This document shows, piece by piece, positions 11,516 to 23,060 of a stretch of 64,000 bases of DNA. The notes beneath the pieces are model-generated. The model worked only from the letters and a program-made list of their open reading frames with translations. It did not search any database and was not told where the DNA came from. The DNA comes from Juglans regia. Its lineage: Eukaryota > Streptophyta > Magnoliopsida > Fagales > Juglandaceae. Made by a program: the position numbers and the translations under genes. Each line of letters begins with the position of its first letter. Position 1 is the first letter of the stretch. The stretch is taken from contig NC_049914.1 in NCBI RefSeq assembly GCF_001411555.2, forward strand, positions 14,462,798 to 14,526,797, given 5' to 3'.

Positions 11516-13484
11516 AAATCATACACTGCTCCTTCCTTCTTACATATGCTTCTTCTTTCTGACGTATGTTCCGTCTTTATGACGTAAGCAAATCCCGATG
11601 GCAGAGATTTTGTAAATTGTCTGCCCCTTCTATCTAGCGACTGCGAGACTCATCATGCGTGTCGAACCATGATGGCATGTTTCAAAAGATATCGTGTGAC
11701 TTCTAGGGCACGCCCAGTGTTTTAAATATGCTAGAAATATTTATAAGGAGTATTTCTAGTGTTATTGAATTAAGATTGATCTTAAATACGACAATCATAA
11801 TATTCTTGAAGAGCTCCAAAAATATTATAATCGTCGGAAATAATTTTAATATTATTATTAAAATGATTTGAATTATTTAAGATATTATGAGATTTAAATT
11901 ATGTTGAAAGCTTTTATTAATTAAATGGTTTTATTCTCTTTAATATGTCAAGTGAGATTTCATCATTTTATTAATGATGAAGAATATTATTTTATAAACT
12001 AAAGTTAGTTTAAAATAATATTTACCTTAATTCCTCTAAGCGCTTTTAATTAAGTTAATATTTACGCATTTTCAAATCAGTGTTTGATATCCATCGTTAG
12101 ATCGTTACGTGGATCCCCAGATGAAGGGACTGGGTTAAATACCCAGACCCCCTCTCTTTCTCCCTCATTTCCCGCAACCCCCTCTCTCCTTCGGCGTACG
12201 TAATACGCAGCGTGCCTCTCTTCTCGCCGAAGCCTCCAATGCACAACCAGGCACCGCCATGCGCCGGTGAACGTCACCTCCACCACCAACTGCTTGCTCC
12301 CACTCCGGCGAGCCTCCCTAGCTCAGCCCCTCTCCCTCACGCTACCTCTTCCTCTCCACTGGAAGTGCAAAGCCAGAATGGGCTTGCTGTCCTTAGCGCC
12401 GCCGTGCACTGTCCTCTAGTGCCACCACTTCCACGACAGCTTCCTCTGCCACCGGCCGCCACCCTCCAGCAAAACCAGCACCTCCCATGCAGCCACCTTC
12501 CCCCTTCGTCGCACACAAGCACGCACAAGGAGACCCACGCATGGCTTCACCATGCGCGGCCTCTAGCACCGTCGTACGCGGCACCCATGGCCACCTAGAG
12601 ACACCATGGCTCCTCCCCGAGCTCCAAGTCAGCCAAGCTCTCCACCCCTCTCAAGCCTCTCACTCATGCACGGCTTCTCCCTCTCTCCAACGCACGAGTT
12701 GCACCCCTCCACCGTCGTGCACCGCCACCCACGGCTGGTAACTGCCACCTTGAGCCTCCTCAAGCCGCCACCAAGCCAACCCAACCACCTACGGCCCCCA
12801 ATCTGCCACCCACGCATGCACACTCTTTCTCACTCTCTCACGGCCTCTCATCCACTTTACGGCCTTGAACCACCACCGTGAGCCACCGTGGCGCCACCAC
12901 GAGATCCACCGCACCTCCCTTAGCCGAGCCCTAGGTCCAAACGACCACTTTATGTGGTGGGTAACCATTGCACGTGATGGACAGTCACTGCACGTGACTG
13001 ACCGCCACTGTATACGGCTAGATACGCTGTGTACCGCCTTTCACCACCATCACAAGGCCATCACGAGCCATTCCAAGACCACACCTAGCTATCCAAACGC
13101 CTAAATAGTCAACATATGAGGTTTAGCCACCACGTACGACCCTTCCGATGTCTTCGACCGTGACGATCAACGAGCAACGTACGGGTTATCCCATCAATGG
13201 TATCTCTATCCCTCGTTAATTATGCTAGATATTGATTAGTTGACTAGGTTGTGGACTGTGCTGTTAGTATTTGTGGAGTTGTGGTATTGTGATGTGGTGT
13301 TGTGTAACGAAGTGTTGGGCATTCTGTTTAGTGAAGTGTTGGGCATATATGTGTTTTATGGAGGTGCATTGTGCCGTGTAGTGCGTTGTGATGTGTTGGG
13401 TGTAGATGGGAAGTGTTGTGGACTATGCCATGTAGTGTGGTTGGGGAATATGTGCTGTATTGGTGACATGACAGATGGAATGGG
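11516..13484. other. Spacer of the palindromic unit: AT-rich block, TATA-like site, GC-rich leader
   Basis: 11700-12100 is AT-rich. A TATA-like TTAAATACC lies at 12135-12143, and from about 12170 to 13100 the sequence is GC- and CCACC-rich. The solo LTR at 18871 shows the same order: TATATATA at 19168, then a GC-rich stretch at 19200-19790. This suggests a plus-strand LTR promoter with a long GC-rich leader. The open frames here (up to 128 codons) are Pro/Ser/His-rich, overlap on both strands and resemble no family. Confidence 0.5.
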
Positions 13485-14200
13485 AACAGTACATGCTGAG
13501 TGTACTCTGTGTGTAACGTAGTGAGAGATAAGGAGAGTATATGTAAAATATACCCTTCTGGCATATTGTGGAATGGGAAGAGTACACGCTGAGTGTACTC
13601 TATGTGGCGTAATGTGTATGAAGGGAGTACACGTGGAGTGTACTCCATGTGGTGGAGTGACGCACCATGTGGTGGATATGCCATAATAGTGATGTGGCGT
13701 AATGCGTGTGAATGGAGTACACGTGGAGTGTACTCCATGTGGTATAGTGATGCACCATATAGCGAGTATGCCATAGTGGTGATAGAGCGTATGTAAAGGG
13801 AGTACATGTGGAGTGTACTCCATGTGATGGAGTGATGTACCATACGGTGAGTATGCCATAATGGTGACGTGGTGTAATGCATGTGAATGGAGTACATGTG
13901 GAGTGTACTCTATGTGGTGGAGTGATGTACCATATGGCAAGTATGCCATAATGGTGATATAGTGTGGTGTATGTGAATGGAGTACACTTGGAGTGTACTC
14001 TATGTGGTGGAGTGATGCACCATATGGCGGGTATGCCATAATGGTGATGTGGCGTAGTGTGCTTGAAGAGAGTATACGAGGATTGTACTCCATGTGATAT
14101 AGTGATGCACCATATGGTGGGTAGGCCATAGTGGTGATATGGCATATGTGAAGGGAGTATACGTGGAGTGTACTCCACATGGCAGAGACAATCCGTGTGG
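13485..14200. repeat. Tandem array of 85/90-bp units
   Basis: Unit starts (GGAGTAC or variants) lie at 13624, 13714, 13799, 13889, 13979, 14069 and 14154, giving steps of 90, 85, 90, 90, 90 and 85 bases; two more diverged units precede at about 13489 and 13575. Each unit opens with the palindrome GGAGTACAC-N5-GTGTACTCC. Neither arm contains the array. The long minus-strand frames over it arise because unit length is compatible with open frames, and are not genes. Confidence 0.92.
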
Positions 14201-14365
14201 CGTGTCGTAGAGATAAGGATGGTTAAGTGATTGATGGGCGTGGAACGTGATGGATAGTGTTGGAAACTGTGGAACGGTGTCCTGATGTAGTTATGGTGAG
14301 GCCGGAAGTCTAAGGTGACGGGTGTCACCATACTTGACTTATGGCTGAGAATAGGCGTCAAGTAG

Positions 14366-14548
14366 CAGAACAAGTGTAAGAGTGCGCAGCGGAAGCATGA
14401 CTGAGGAATGTCACGAAGTGACATGACTATTGATAGTCGTGCTTGTGATGGACGAAGTAGCGGAACAAGTGTAAGAGTACGCAGCGAAAGCATGACTGGG
14501 CAACGTCACGAAGTGACGTGGTTATTGGCAGTCATGCTTATGACGGGT
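14366..14548. repeat. Direct duplication of about 92 bp
   Basis: The block starting AAGTAGCAGAACAAGTG at 14366 recurs with a few changes at about 14455. The inner copy is the better match to the end of the left arm, so the duplication is probably specific to the right arm. Confidence 0.7.
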
Positions 14549-17025
14549 GAAATGTTAGAGTGTAGGAATGGCATAATGGGAGCATGACGAGATGTCACGA
14601 TGTGATGGGAGTAAGTGAGGAACCGTACTCGTGATGAGTCAGGAGTTGACGTAGCAGAATATTGGGTAACGCAACAAGGTCACAGTGTAGCTCTGGAGTA
14701 ATCTCGGGCTATGTGACATGACATAAGGTATAGTTGTGAATGAAGTCATGTCGTGTTAAGTGTTGGAATGAACTGTCAAAAGGGACAGGTAGCATGAAGA
14801 GTCATGCTAGCCGGGTTAAGAGAAGGTTGATATCGGAGTATGGCCCTTGTCCCTACGAGCAGGTGATCAACATGTTATATGTTGGTTTTAGGTGATAAAG
14901 GGGTAAGGTACATGTGTAATCTGGTTAGACACACGTGTCGGACGGATTCACCATATGTAATGGGTAATCTGTCATTAGTACAGTTACACGATGCTTAAGC
15001 CTCAGAGTTGGCTTAGAGCCGTGTGGCTTGTATGGATGGGAATGAGGATTTAGTGTGGGCTAAGATGCATGAAGGTAGTGACGGGCATATTGTTAGGATT
15101 GGGATGCGTGATTCTATCAGTTGGAATCATGCGACGGAATGTGGTTGTAAGAAGAGTAAGACGAATGTCTTAGTGTCTTAATCCTAAGGTGAATCATGAG
15201 TTCACTTTAGTGGATGAGCACTCGAGGCAAGAATTTGAGTTGGAAGATGTGGTGACCGTAAGTGGTCCCCAAAGGGTTTAGCATAGTAAAGGGCACGTAA
15301 GTGCACGGGATAGAAGGAGAGTGTTCCAAGTATAGCGTAGTTCTATTTATAGTTCAAGTTGCTTATGCGTTAGATAGAGAATGACATTAAGGTATGTGTA
15401 TGCATGTAGGTTGCCATCTGACAAGCACATGAATGGATTGCATGACATGCAAATAGCATGGAGTCCAGGTAAGTGTTACGTTTATACTCTTATAGAGTCT
15501 TTATAAGATAAAAGAAAATGAAAACGAAAGCTTTTCCTTTATGATGCTTTAAGAAAAGACTAAAGACATTTTACGAAAGAAAATGCTAAGTGTTCAAAGG
15601 TATAAGTATGTACGGCCCCTCCTTGGCAGCCCCTGTTTACGCACCCAAATTATTAATTGTACACATGTGAATGGATGACTATATGTTGTATCCATTGTAT
15701 GTATTTTCTAAGAAAATTCATAAACTAATGAAAATGCATGAAAGGCATGACAACGGATGCTTTTATGGATCCTATGAACCGGCGCTTTCTTGTGCGCCAT
15801 GAGGTGATGCTCGTGGACGCCATGATAGACAACGTTCAAGGTGACGCTTATGGATGCCATGAAAGCTTACGTTTAAGCCCATGTATGTTCTTAAATGAAG
15901 TTTTCATGAACGAATTGCTAAAGAAATGATAGAATTGAAATGAACCGAAAAAGGAAAAGACGATTTTTGGGCTTTCGCCCCAAACAATATCTTCTCATGA
16001 AAAGAAATGTTTTCTGAAAAGAAAGGACTGTTAAATGAAAGAATGAACTGAATGAAAGCTCCAGCTCTTTCGAGCTGACATGAACGAATGAATGAAAAGC
16101 AAATAAAGAAATGAAAGCATGAAATGTATGAAGATACGTAACGGCCACATGAATGAATGAAAAGGGTACCAATGAATGGGCAAATTGCAATGCCGGGTAA
16201 GTAGTACTGGAAATGCACCTAGTGCTGCCCCCCTATGAAAGAGATTCCCAACTCGTGGCCATGGGCGGAATCTGGGTCCAAAGGACGACCGCTAACCCCA
16301 ACACACGGGGCATAACAGTGTGTACTGGCCTATGAAAGTGATAAGAATGAATTGATGTATGCATGTATGTATGAACGCACAAATGCACGAACCTTTAAGA
16401 AATGAAGGTACTGACGGGGGACACATTTTAAAGAAAGGAAAGCCTTTTGAAAGGAAAAACCCCGTCCAATGAGGTTTTCAAAAGAACGCACGTAAGCACG
16501 TATGCACGAACTCTTGAAGAAATGAAGGCACTGACGGGAGAAACGTTTTACGAAAAGGATGCGCATGCTTAAAAGAGAAAAATCCCGTCCAGTGACGTTT
16601 TCAAATGAACGCACATATGACACGTATGCATGCACGTAATAGTATGTACTAATGATGAATGCATGAATGAAAACCTATATTGTTATATTTTAACTGTATG
16701 AAGTAATGCTTACGAGTCTTCGACTCATTTTAGTTTTTATGCATGTCCCTCCCCCCACAGGAACTGCATGATCAGGACGGACATGGCCCATGAGGAGAGC
16801 ACGGAAGTCTAGGCACGAGTTTTAAACGGTACAAGAGGCCTTTTTATTTCAAGATTTATGTTTTTCGCTGTAAACCTCTTTTATTGTCAAAGCACATCTT
16901 AATTTATAAACGTGGAGTCTCGGACCCTGGTATGCAAGTAAAAAGTTTTTAATAGGACGGTAATTCCTGTCGTCCTTTAATAAAAATATTTTGTAAAAAG
17001 TCCCACCACAAGGACGGGCGTTACA
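14418..17025 (+). repeat. Right arm of the giant inverted repeat
   Basis: Reverse complement of 9012-11515. This arm has the orientation of a normal LTR 3' end: it matches 20150-21274 of the solo LTR in plus orientation and ends in GGGCGTTACA. Confidence 0.85.
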
Positions 17026-17030
17026 CAGTT

Positions 17031-18870
17031 ATAGTAAGGCTTTTAAATTTGAAGCGTGTTGGAGTAAAGATGAGGACTGTGGTAAACAAATTGAGGAGGT
17101 GTGGAAGTCTGAGCAAACTAATTCTATGGAATATTTTCAATATGCTCTTTTGTAATGTGGTAGAGAACTATCAAAATGGAGTGAGCATAATTGTACGGGA
17201 GGGGAGAAAGTGATAAAGGAGAAGACATAAATATTGAAAAGGTTGCAAGAGGTAGAGGGGCCACAAAATGTTGAATGGTTAAAAACCTGCAGAAGGAAGT
17301 GGGTTATTTGTTAGAACAAGAAGACATAAGGTGGAAGTAGAGAGCTAAGGATACGAGGGAATATAAGATTTTTTCACATGTGAGCTACTCAGAGAAGAAG
17401 AAGAAATCAGATTTCACAAGTGAAGGATTCTATGTCAGTTTTGAGAACAACTTAGCAGGAAATTCAAAAGGCTTTTGAAGATCATTAAAGGGATATATAT
17501 TGTTCAACCTGAACTTCCCAAGAAGCAATTCACAGGGGCTTAGATCATGTTCAATGTCGAGTTACTAGGGCAATGAATGAGCAGTTACAGAGGGAGTTTA
17601 TGATAATATGGGGTCTTTAAAATCACCAGGACCTAATGGGTTTGGGGCTTGCTTTTATCAAGATTTCTAGAATATAGTAGGGGATAATGTTGCTAATCTT
17701 GTGCTCAGATTTCTTAATGATGGGTTATTTGATGAAAAGATAAATACTACACATATTGCATTAATTCCTAAGGTTGAGATGCCTAGTGGGGTGACGGATT
17801 TTAGACCAATAAGTTTATGCAATGTTTTGTATAAAATTATTGCTAAAACTCTTGCAAATAGGTTAATGAAAGTGCTACCTGAGATTATTCAGAGTGCTTT
17901 TATACCTTGTAGGCTTATCTCGGATAATATTATGATAGCATATGAAACTTTACATACTATGAAATGTAGGCAGAGGGGAAGAAAAGAGAGTATGGCTTTG
18001 AAACTAGATATGTCAAAAGCGTATGATAGGGTGGAATGGGTGTATATGAGGGTTGTAGTGGAGAAACTTGGTTTTGGAAGTAGGTGGATAGATTTGGTTA
18101 TGAAATGTATATCAACTGTGAAGTACTCCGTAATTGTGAATGGACAATCTAGTCAAGTAATAACACCAACGAGAGGATTAAGGCAAGGAGATCCACTTTC
18201 TCCTTATCTTTTTCTCTTATGTGTAGAAGGGTTAAGTTCAATGCTACACAATGCAGAGGAGGAAGGGAGTACAAAGGGAGTTGCAATGAGTAAGGGTGGG
18301 ACTAGGATTAATCATTTGCTGTTTGCAATTGATTATGATTTTTTGCAAATCCAATGTGCAATAATGGAGTGCTGTGGAACAAGTTTTGGACAGGTATGAG
18401 AGGGCCTCTGGTCAAAAGTTAAATCTACACTAAACTTCAACATATTTAAGTACAAATACGAGTGAGTATGTAACGGAGTTATTAAAAGATAATATTGGTG
18501 CAAGAGTGTATTATGATGCTGAGAAGTATTTGGACTTACCAACTATGGTGGGAAGGTTGAAATACCGAGCTTTTATAGGGATTAAGGAGAGGGTTTGGAA
18601 GAGAATAAATGGCAGGAAGAATCGGTTTCTAACTCAGACAGGTAAAGAGATACTTATAAAAATAGTTATTCAAGCAACACATTCCTACGCTATGAGTGTC
18701 TTCCAATTGCCAAAACAGTTGTGTAAGGATATCTCAAATATGATGGCAAGGCTCTAGTGTAGACATATGGATAATGATAGGAAGATACATTGGAAGGAGT
18801 GGAGTAAAGTTGGGATTTTCAAAAGCCATGGAGGGCTGGGTTTTAGAGATATTCAGATTTTTAATAAGGC
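17031..18870 (+). pseudogene. LINE A ORF2, linker and reverse transcriptase
   Basis: Reading resumes right after the CAGTT duplication (SKAFKFEACWSKDEDC). The reverse transcriptase is clearest from 17701 to 18399, with DFRPISLCNVLYKIIAK, LKLDMSKAYDRVEW and GLRQGDPLSPYLFLLC, all standard plant L1 motifs. The catalytic FADD box reads FAIDYD, so one of the two paired aspartates is lost. Downstream, YLDLPTMVGRLKYRAF and ATHSYAMSVFQLPK belong to the RT thumb region. Stops occur at about 17670, 18398 and 18755. The frame is interrupted at 18871 by a solo LTR after DIQIFNKA. Confidence 0.88.
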
Positions 18871-21274
18871 TGTAACAACCCGATCTTATATTTAGGGATA
18901 AATTTCTGATAAAATTTTTTTTAATGAGTTAAAGCGAATTATCAGATGATTTTATTTTATTTTTAGCTTTTATTTTTATATTTATTTTTACTCCAAGCAC
19001 TTGTGTGTTAGAGTCCAAACACTATTCCTATTCTTATTTCCTCCTCTTCATAATGAAACTCTTAGCTACCGGTTTTGTTCTATAAATTTTCAAAAACTCA
19101 CGAAACCTAAATCCACTTCCATGCACGTACGTTTCTTTCTCCTTCTTCACTAGGGTTTTCATGGGTCTATATATAGAGGCTTATTGTGTCCAGTCTGAGC
19201 GTCTTTTTCCAGCGTGAACAACCAGCCTCAAGCCGAAACAAAACCCAACAATCCACACCTTCGTCCTCACGACGTACACTGGTCTCCTCCACGCCAACCC
19301 AGACAGCAAGCCCTCGTCGCTGCCCTCCACCACTGTCATTCAGCCAAGCCTTCACTTGCGCCACCCCGCCGCAACCCCTTCCAATTGCTCAGCCACCGTG
19401 TGATAGCCTCTACGCACGCACGACAACCACTTACGGCACCCCTGTTTTCCGCACCCAAAAACAGAGCACTGAGCTCTCCGACCGTAAGCCACAACCCAGC
19501 TACCCTCAGCCACAGAACAAGCCAACCAACACAACCCAGAGGCACCCACTCCATCCCGGTAAGCCCACGACTGTCGTCATCCCCCTCTTTCTCTTGGTTT
19601 GTTTGCGGCTTGGCAGAACTCCTTCTCTCCTCCTCTCGGCGTCATACCACCACTGCCCAGAGAACCCAGTCGCGTCTCCGGTCCTTCCCCAGCTACCCAG
19701 AGCCGCCGCGCATCAGTTTCCTCTCTCGATGAGCATCGCACCACCTAACCCGATTGCATGTGTTTCCTTTCACGCGTGATGCCAAATCGAATCCATGCAA
19801 CCCGTAAATCAATATTTGTTTTTTAGTTAGTTAAATTACAAAAATGCCCCTCTATTTTGTTTTCCCAAAATGCCCATGTTCAGTATGTTGTTTTTCAAAA
19901 ATTTCCTTGCTTATTTAAGACTAACGGGTAAGGATATTTTAGTGTCAATAAGCGTTTAGGTTTATAAAATATAGACTATTTTAGTAGTTTAGGTTTTTAA
20001 ATAGAATCACTTGTTTAATTAGAAATTTATGCAAAATACGTGTTTATTTTTATAAGCGACCGATTACGTGCCGAAAATAGTGGATTAGCATTGCAAGGTA
20101 AGTAGCATGATCATATCCTTATACGTATGTGCGGTAAACTGTTTATTTTTTTTAATAAAATATATTATGCATGTATGCCCTTTATTGGAAGTCCCTTTTT
20201 ACGTACCCAAGACATGATAAAAAGTCATGATTTTATGTGAAAATTTATGAATATTGATGATCTTATGTGATAATTAAAATAACTATGAGAGTCATACATG
20301 ATTTTATGTGAGAGATTATTCATAGAATTATTTATTAAATGCATGATTTTATGTAATAGTTATTTCATAAAATTATTTATGAAATGCATGATTTTATGTG
20401 AGAGTTATTTCATAAAATTTTCTATGAAAAGTCATGAATTTATGTGAGAAAACATGTATCACGATATTATGAAAGAATGCGATTTCATTTGAAATCTATG
20501 ATACAATGTGACAAGTATGTATGTGATTTCTTTTGAAATCTATGTAATGACAAGTATGCAAGTATGATTTGATAAAATATGTAATGGCCTATGTTATAAT
20601 ATGAAAACGGTACCTATGTTATGGGCATATTGCATTGCCAGGTCGTGCATGCTGGTAGTGCACCCACTATGTCTTCCTTATGTATAGATTCCACAACCTG
20701 CGGCCACGAGCGGAATCGGAATCTACTTAGATTCGCTAACCCTAACTCACGGGGGTCAACAGTGGGTAACGGCCTATGATAAGTGAAATATAAGTTAATG
20801 TTCATATTCATGTTATTTATGAATGTATTTATGAATATGCACGCTTTTCAAGAAACCTTATGTTTATTATGTTTACTGTATGATGTGTTGCTTATTGAGT
20901 ATTTGACTCATTTTAGTTTGTTTTTAACTTTTTAAACCACCCCAGGTGTTGACATTTATGAAGATGAGACTGCAAGACAGGACTTGACCCAGGGAGGTGA
21001 GGCAAAAGCCTAGACAGATTATGCTATAATTATTTTTATGGTTTAAAGTTTAAATAAATTATTTTGATAAACACATGAGACTTCCGTATTTTTTTCATAA
21101 GTGCTTCCGCAGACTTTATTTTGGATTTTCAGTATTTATTGAAGTTTGTTATTTTATGGAAATCTTTTGCATCTGGCGCAGTGTTAAAAAGAAAAAGTTT
21201 TAAGTTCAAGTTTAGTAGTAGCACACTGGCTCCTCGAAAATTTTAAAATGTCTTTTCGGGAACAGGGTGTTACA
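18871..21274 (+). mobile_element. Solo LTR (2.4 kb), same superfamily as the 8-kb unit
   Basis: It begins TGTAACAACCCG and ends CAGGGTGTTACA, the paired TG...CA form. No interior, primer site or second LTR follows; LINE A coding resumes directly after it (MLAKQFWRL). From about 20150 onward it aligns with the right arm of the 8-kb unit (for example the CATTGCCAGG block and the ACTGTATGA...GACTCATTTTAG block). No clear 5-bp target duplication is visible: the flanks are AAGGC and TATAT. Confidence 0.75.
19168..19175 (+). promoter_or_regulatory. TATA box of the solo LTR
   Basis: TATATATA preceded by TC and followed by GAGG lies shortly before a GC-rich stretch that would be the leader. The position within the LTR fits a Pol II promoter; no transcript evidence is available. 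Confidence 0.5.
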
Positions 21275-22775
21275 TATATGCTGGCTAAGCAATTTTGGAG
21301 GTTGCTCACAAAACCACATTCTTTAGTTGCAAGGATTATGAGAGAAAATTACTTTAAACATGGTGATATATTGAACTCAAGGCTTGGTTGTGGCCCCTTC
21401 ACAGATTTGGAGGAGTATTTGGGGGTTTGGAGACCTTATCAAAGCAGGGATGAGATGGAGGGTAGGGAATGGAGAACAGGTTAGAATTTGGGGTGATAGA
21501 TGGTTACCTATTCCCTCAACTTTTATGGTTCGGTCTCCAGTGAAAATTTTTCAAATGGAAGCTTATGTTAAGGAGTTGATTGATGAGAGGGGTTGCTGGA
21601 ATGAAAGCCTAGTTAATGTTGTGTTGAATGTAGAAGAAGCATATATAGTTAAGAGCCTGCCATTGAGTAAACGAGGTTCTGAAGACAAATTGATCTGGGG
21701 TCCTAATAATCCAAGTCAATTTTCAGTCAAATCTTCATATTATTTGGAATGCCAGTTAAAGAATGCTTTTAGAGATGAGTCATCAAATAGCAATAAGGGT
21801 TCAATTGTTTGGAAGAAGATTTGGGATTTGAATGTTCCAAATGTAGTTAAAGTCATTCTATGGAGAGCTGTTGGTGATGTACTTCCTCCAAAAAGGAATA
21901 TGTTTATTAGGAAACTTACTGGAGATGGTCTATGTCCTATCTGTCAATAAGCTGAGGAAACAAGCAGTCATATGTTATGGTGGTGTGCAGTGGCACAAGA
22001 TGTTTGGGCAGTTTCGTTAAGTTATCTTCAGAAGTGGAAATGTATAAAGGCTAATTTCTATAACATATGGGAAGATATGATAGAAGGTTTGCAGCAGAGT
22101 TAGCTTAAGGAGGTTGCCCTTGATCTGTGAAGAATCTGGCTTTGAAGAAAAAGGTTTGTTTTTTAAGGCAAGTTTGAAAGTCCTACATTTGTACTACATA
22201 GGTCTAGGGAAGAGAAGGATGGTTTTCAACTTGCACAGTTTAGCAATCACACACAAGTAGAAGATGGAGGCCTAAGGACCATATCAGGATCTCTTAGATG
22301 GAAAAAACCTGAGATAAACTGGTACAAAATTAATTAGGATGAAAATTAAAAAATGGGTGGAGGTATTATGGTTAGGAACTGGGAAGGTGAATTGATGGGA
22401 GATGTTTGTATGCCTAAGAGATTTGTGAATAATCCTTTACAAGCTGAGATTGTGGCATTGGAGAGAGCAACAGAGGTTTGTATTGAAATAAGGATAGGGA
22501 ATGCTATCTTTGAAGGGGATGCTCTTGGAGTGATTAAATCAATCAAGAGGAATGAAAATGATTGTTCATGTTATGGTCAGATTATTGAAGATATAAAGGC
22601 TATTTTTCATGGTAGGAAGATGTGGAGAATTCAACATGCTAAAAGAGATGGTAATCAAGTTGCACATCAACTATCAAAGTTAGCTTTATCTTGTGAACAA
22701 GAGAGTGTGTGGATTGAAGAGGGTCTAGAGGTTATTATGCAATGTATCAATTTTGAAAAACAGTGTAATGCTTAA
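21275..22775 (+). pseudogene. LINE A ORF2 C-terminus: zf-RVT and RNase H
   Basis: The first frame (MLAKQFWRLLTKPHSLVAR) shifts near 21400 to a second one with GMRWRVGNGEQVRIWGDRWLP, a classic L1 post-RT motif. The zf-RVT region follows (WKKIWDLNVPNVVKVILWRA, then GDGLCPICQ and a stop, then SSHMLWWC). The RNase H domain lies at about 22320-22775 with MVRNWEGELMG, LQAEIVALERA and FEGDALGVIKSI. Its first acidic motif, normally NWDA, reads N-stop-DE, so it is inactive. Confidence 0.85.
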
Positions 22776-22805
22776 GGTATGAATGAGAATGTCTATGTTT
22801 TCTTC

Positions 22806-22817
22806 AAAAAAAAAAAA
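22806..22817 (+). other. Poly(A) tail of LINE A
   Basis: Twelve adenines follow the 3' UTR of LINE A and precede the right copy of its target duplication (22819-22828). This fixes the 3' boundary. Confidence 0.8.
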
Positions 22818-22828
22818 ACAGAAATATA

Positions 22829-23060
22829 ACTGTTAAAAAAATATATCTGTTGGAAGAATATGACTGTTAGAAAATTATATTCATTGGAAGAATTAAAATA
22901 AATAAAAAAGTCAAAATAGATATTTTAATGGAATAGTGATAGATTTTAAACAGTTTGTTATTTGGTGTTGTTGAAAAATGACTAGCTAAATTAAAAAAAA
23001 GATGAATTTCGTAATCAAATTTTAACTAAAAAATAGCTAGTTCACTACTATACTCCTTGG
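22829..23060. repeat. Old dispersed repeat, right part
   Basis: This continues the ATAACCGTTGG-like units that end at 1338. The block 22921-23058 (TATTTTAATGGAATAGTG...GACTAGCTAAA) repeats 592-716 in the same orientation. With LINE A removed the two copies would be under 0.8 kb apart. Confidence 0.5.

Larger units (their letters stand above)
9012..17025 (+). mobile_element. 8-kb LTR-like unit with 2.5-kb inverted arms
   Basis: The unit begins TGTAATGCCCGTCC and ends GGACGGGCGTTACA, and is flanked by the exact 5-bp duplication CAGTT (9007-9011 and 17026-17030). TG...CA ends plus a 5-bp duplication are the marks of LTR-retrotransposon integration. The right 1.4 kb aligns in the same orientation with the 3' half of the solo LTR at 18871-21274 (shared blocks near 16140-16330 and 16690-16740), which makes it an LTR. 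The left 2.5 kb is an inverted copy of the right 2.5 kb. The middle holds a promoter-like site, a GC-rich leader and an 85/90-bp tandem array. No retroviral gene is present. It could be a giant solo LTR with an inverted duplication, or two inverted LTR copies fused. Confidence 0.8.
1339..22818 (+). mobile_element. LINE A: old L1-type retrotransposon carrying four nested insertions
   Basis: This is one non-LTR retrotransposon read in pieces on the plus strand: ORF1 with a CCHC knuckle, then endonuclease, reverse transcriptase, zf-RVT and RNase H, ending in a poly(A) run at 22806-22817. The 10-bp sequence AGAAATATAA lies just before it (1329-1338) and just after it (22819-22828), which I take as its target duplication. 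Removing the four inserts (2099-2797, 3847-8731, 9012-17030, 18871-21274) leaves about 5.4 kb, near full length for a plant L1. Every coding part carries stops or frameshifts, and part of the endonuclease N-terminus is missing, so it is dead. Confidence 0.88.

Noticed and set aside
12212..12881. Overlapping Pro/Ser/His-rich frames on both strands
   Set aside because: GC-rich leader-like sequence of the LTR unit gives open frames in several registers; no domain and no codon bias.
13328..14493. Long minus-strand open frames of 189, 274 and 297 codons
   Set aside because: They lie over the 85/90-bp tandem array, overlap each other in different frames and give only repeated His/Thr/Tyr-rich peptide; the openness follows from the repeat.
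9012..17025. A foldback or Mutator-type DNA transposon with very long inverted repeats
   Set aside because: The 5-bp duplication, TG...CA ends and co-linear similarity of the right arm to the solo LTR at 18871 fit an LTR origin better; no transposase is present. It is not fully excluded.
9001..17100. An assembly artefact joining inverted copies
   Set aside because: The arms differ by several percent and by indels, and exact CAGTT duplications sit at both outer ends with LINE coding resuming; an artefact would give identical arms. Long reads would settle it.
19186..19779. 197- and 172-codon plus-strand frames in the solo LTR
   Set aside because: Two overlapping frames in the GC-rich leader of an LTR, no known family; they mirror the similar region at 12200-13100.
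18860..21285. A 5-bp target duplication for the solo LTR
   Set aside because: The flanks AAGGC and TATAT do not match; small changes at the junction or a mutation may have removed it, so I do not claim one.
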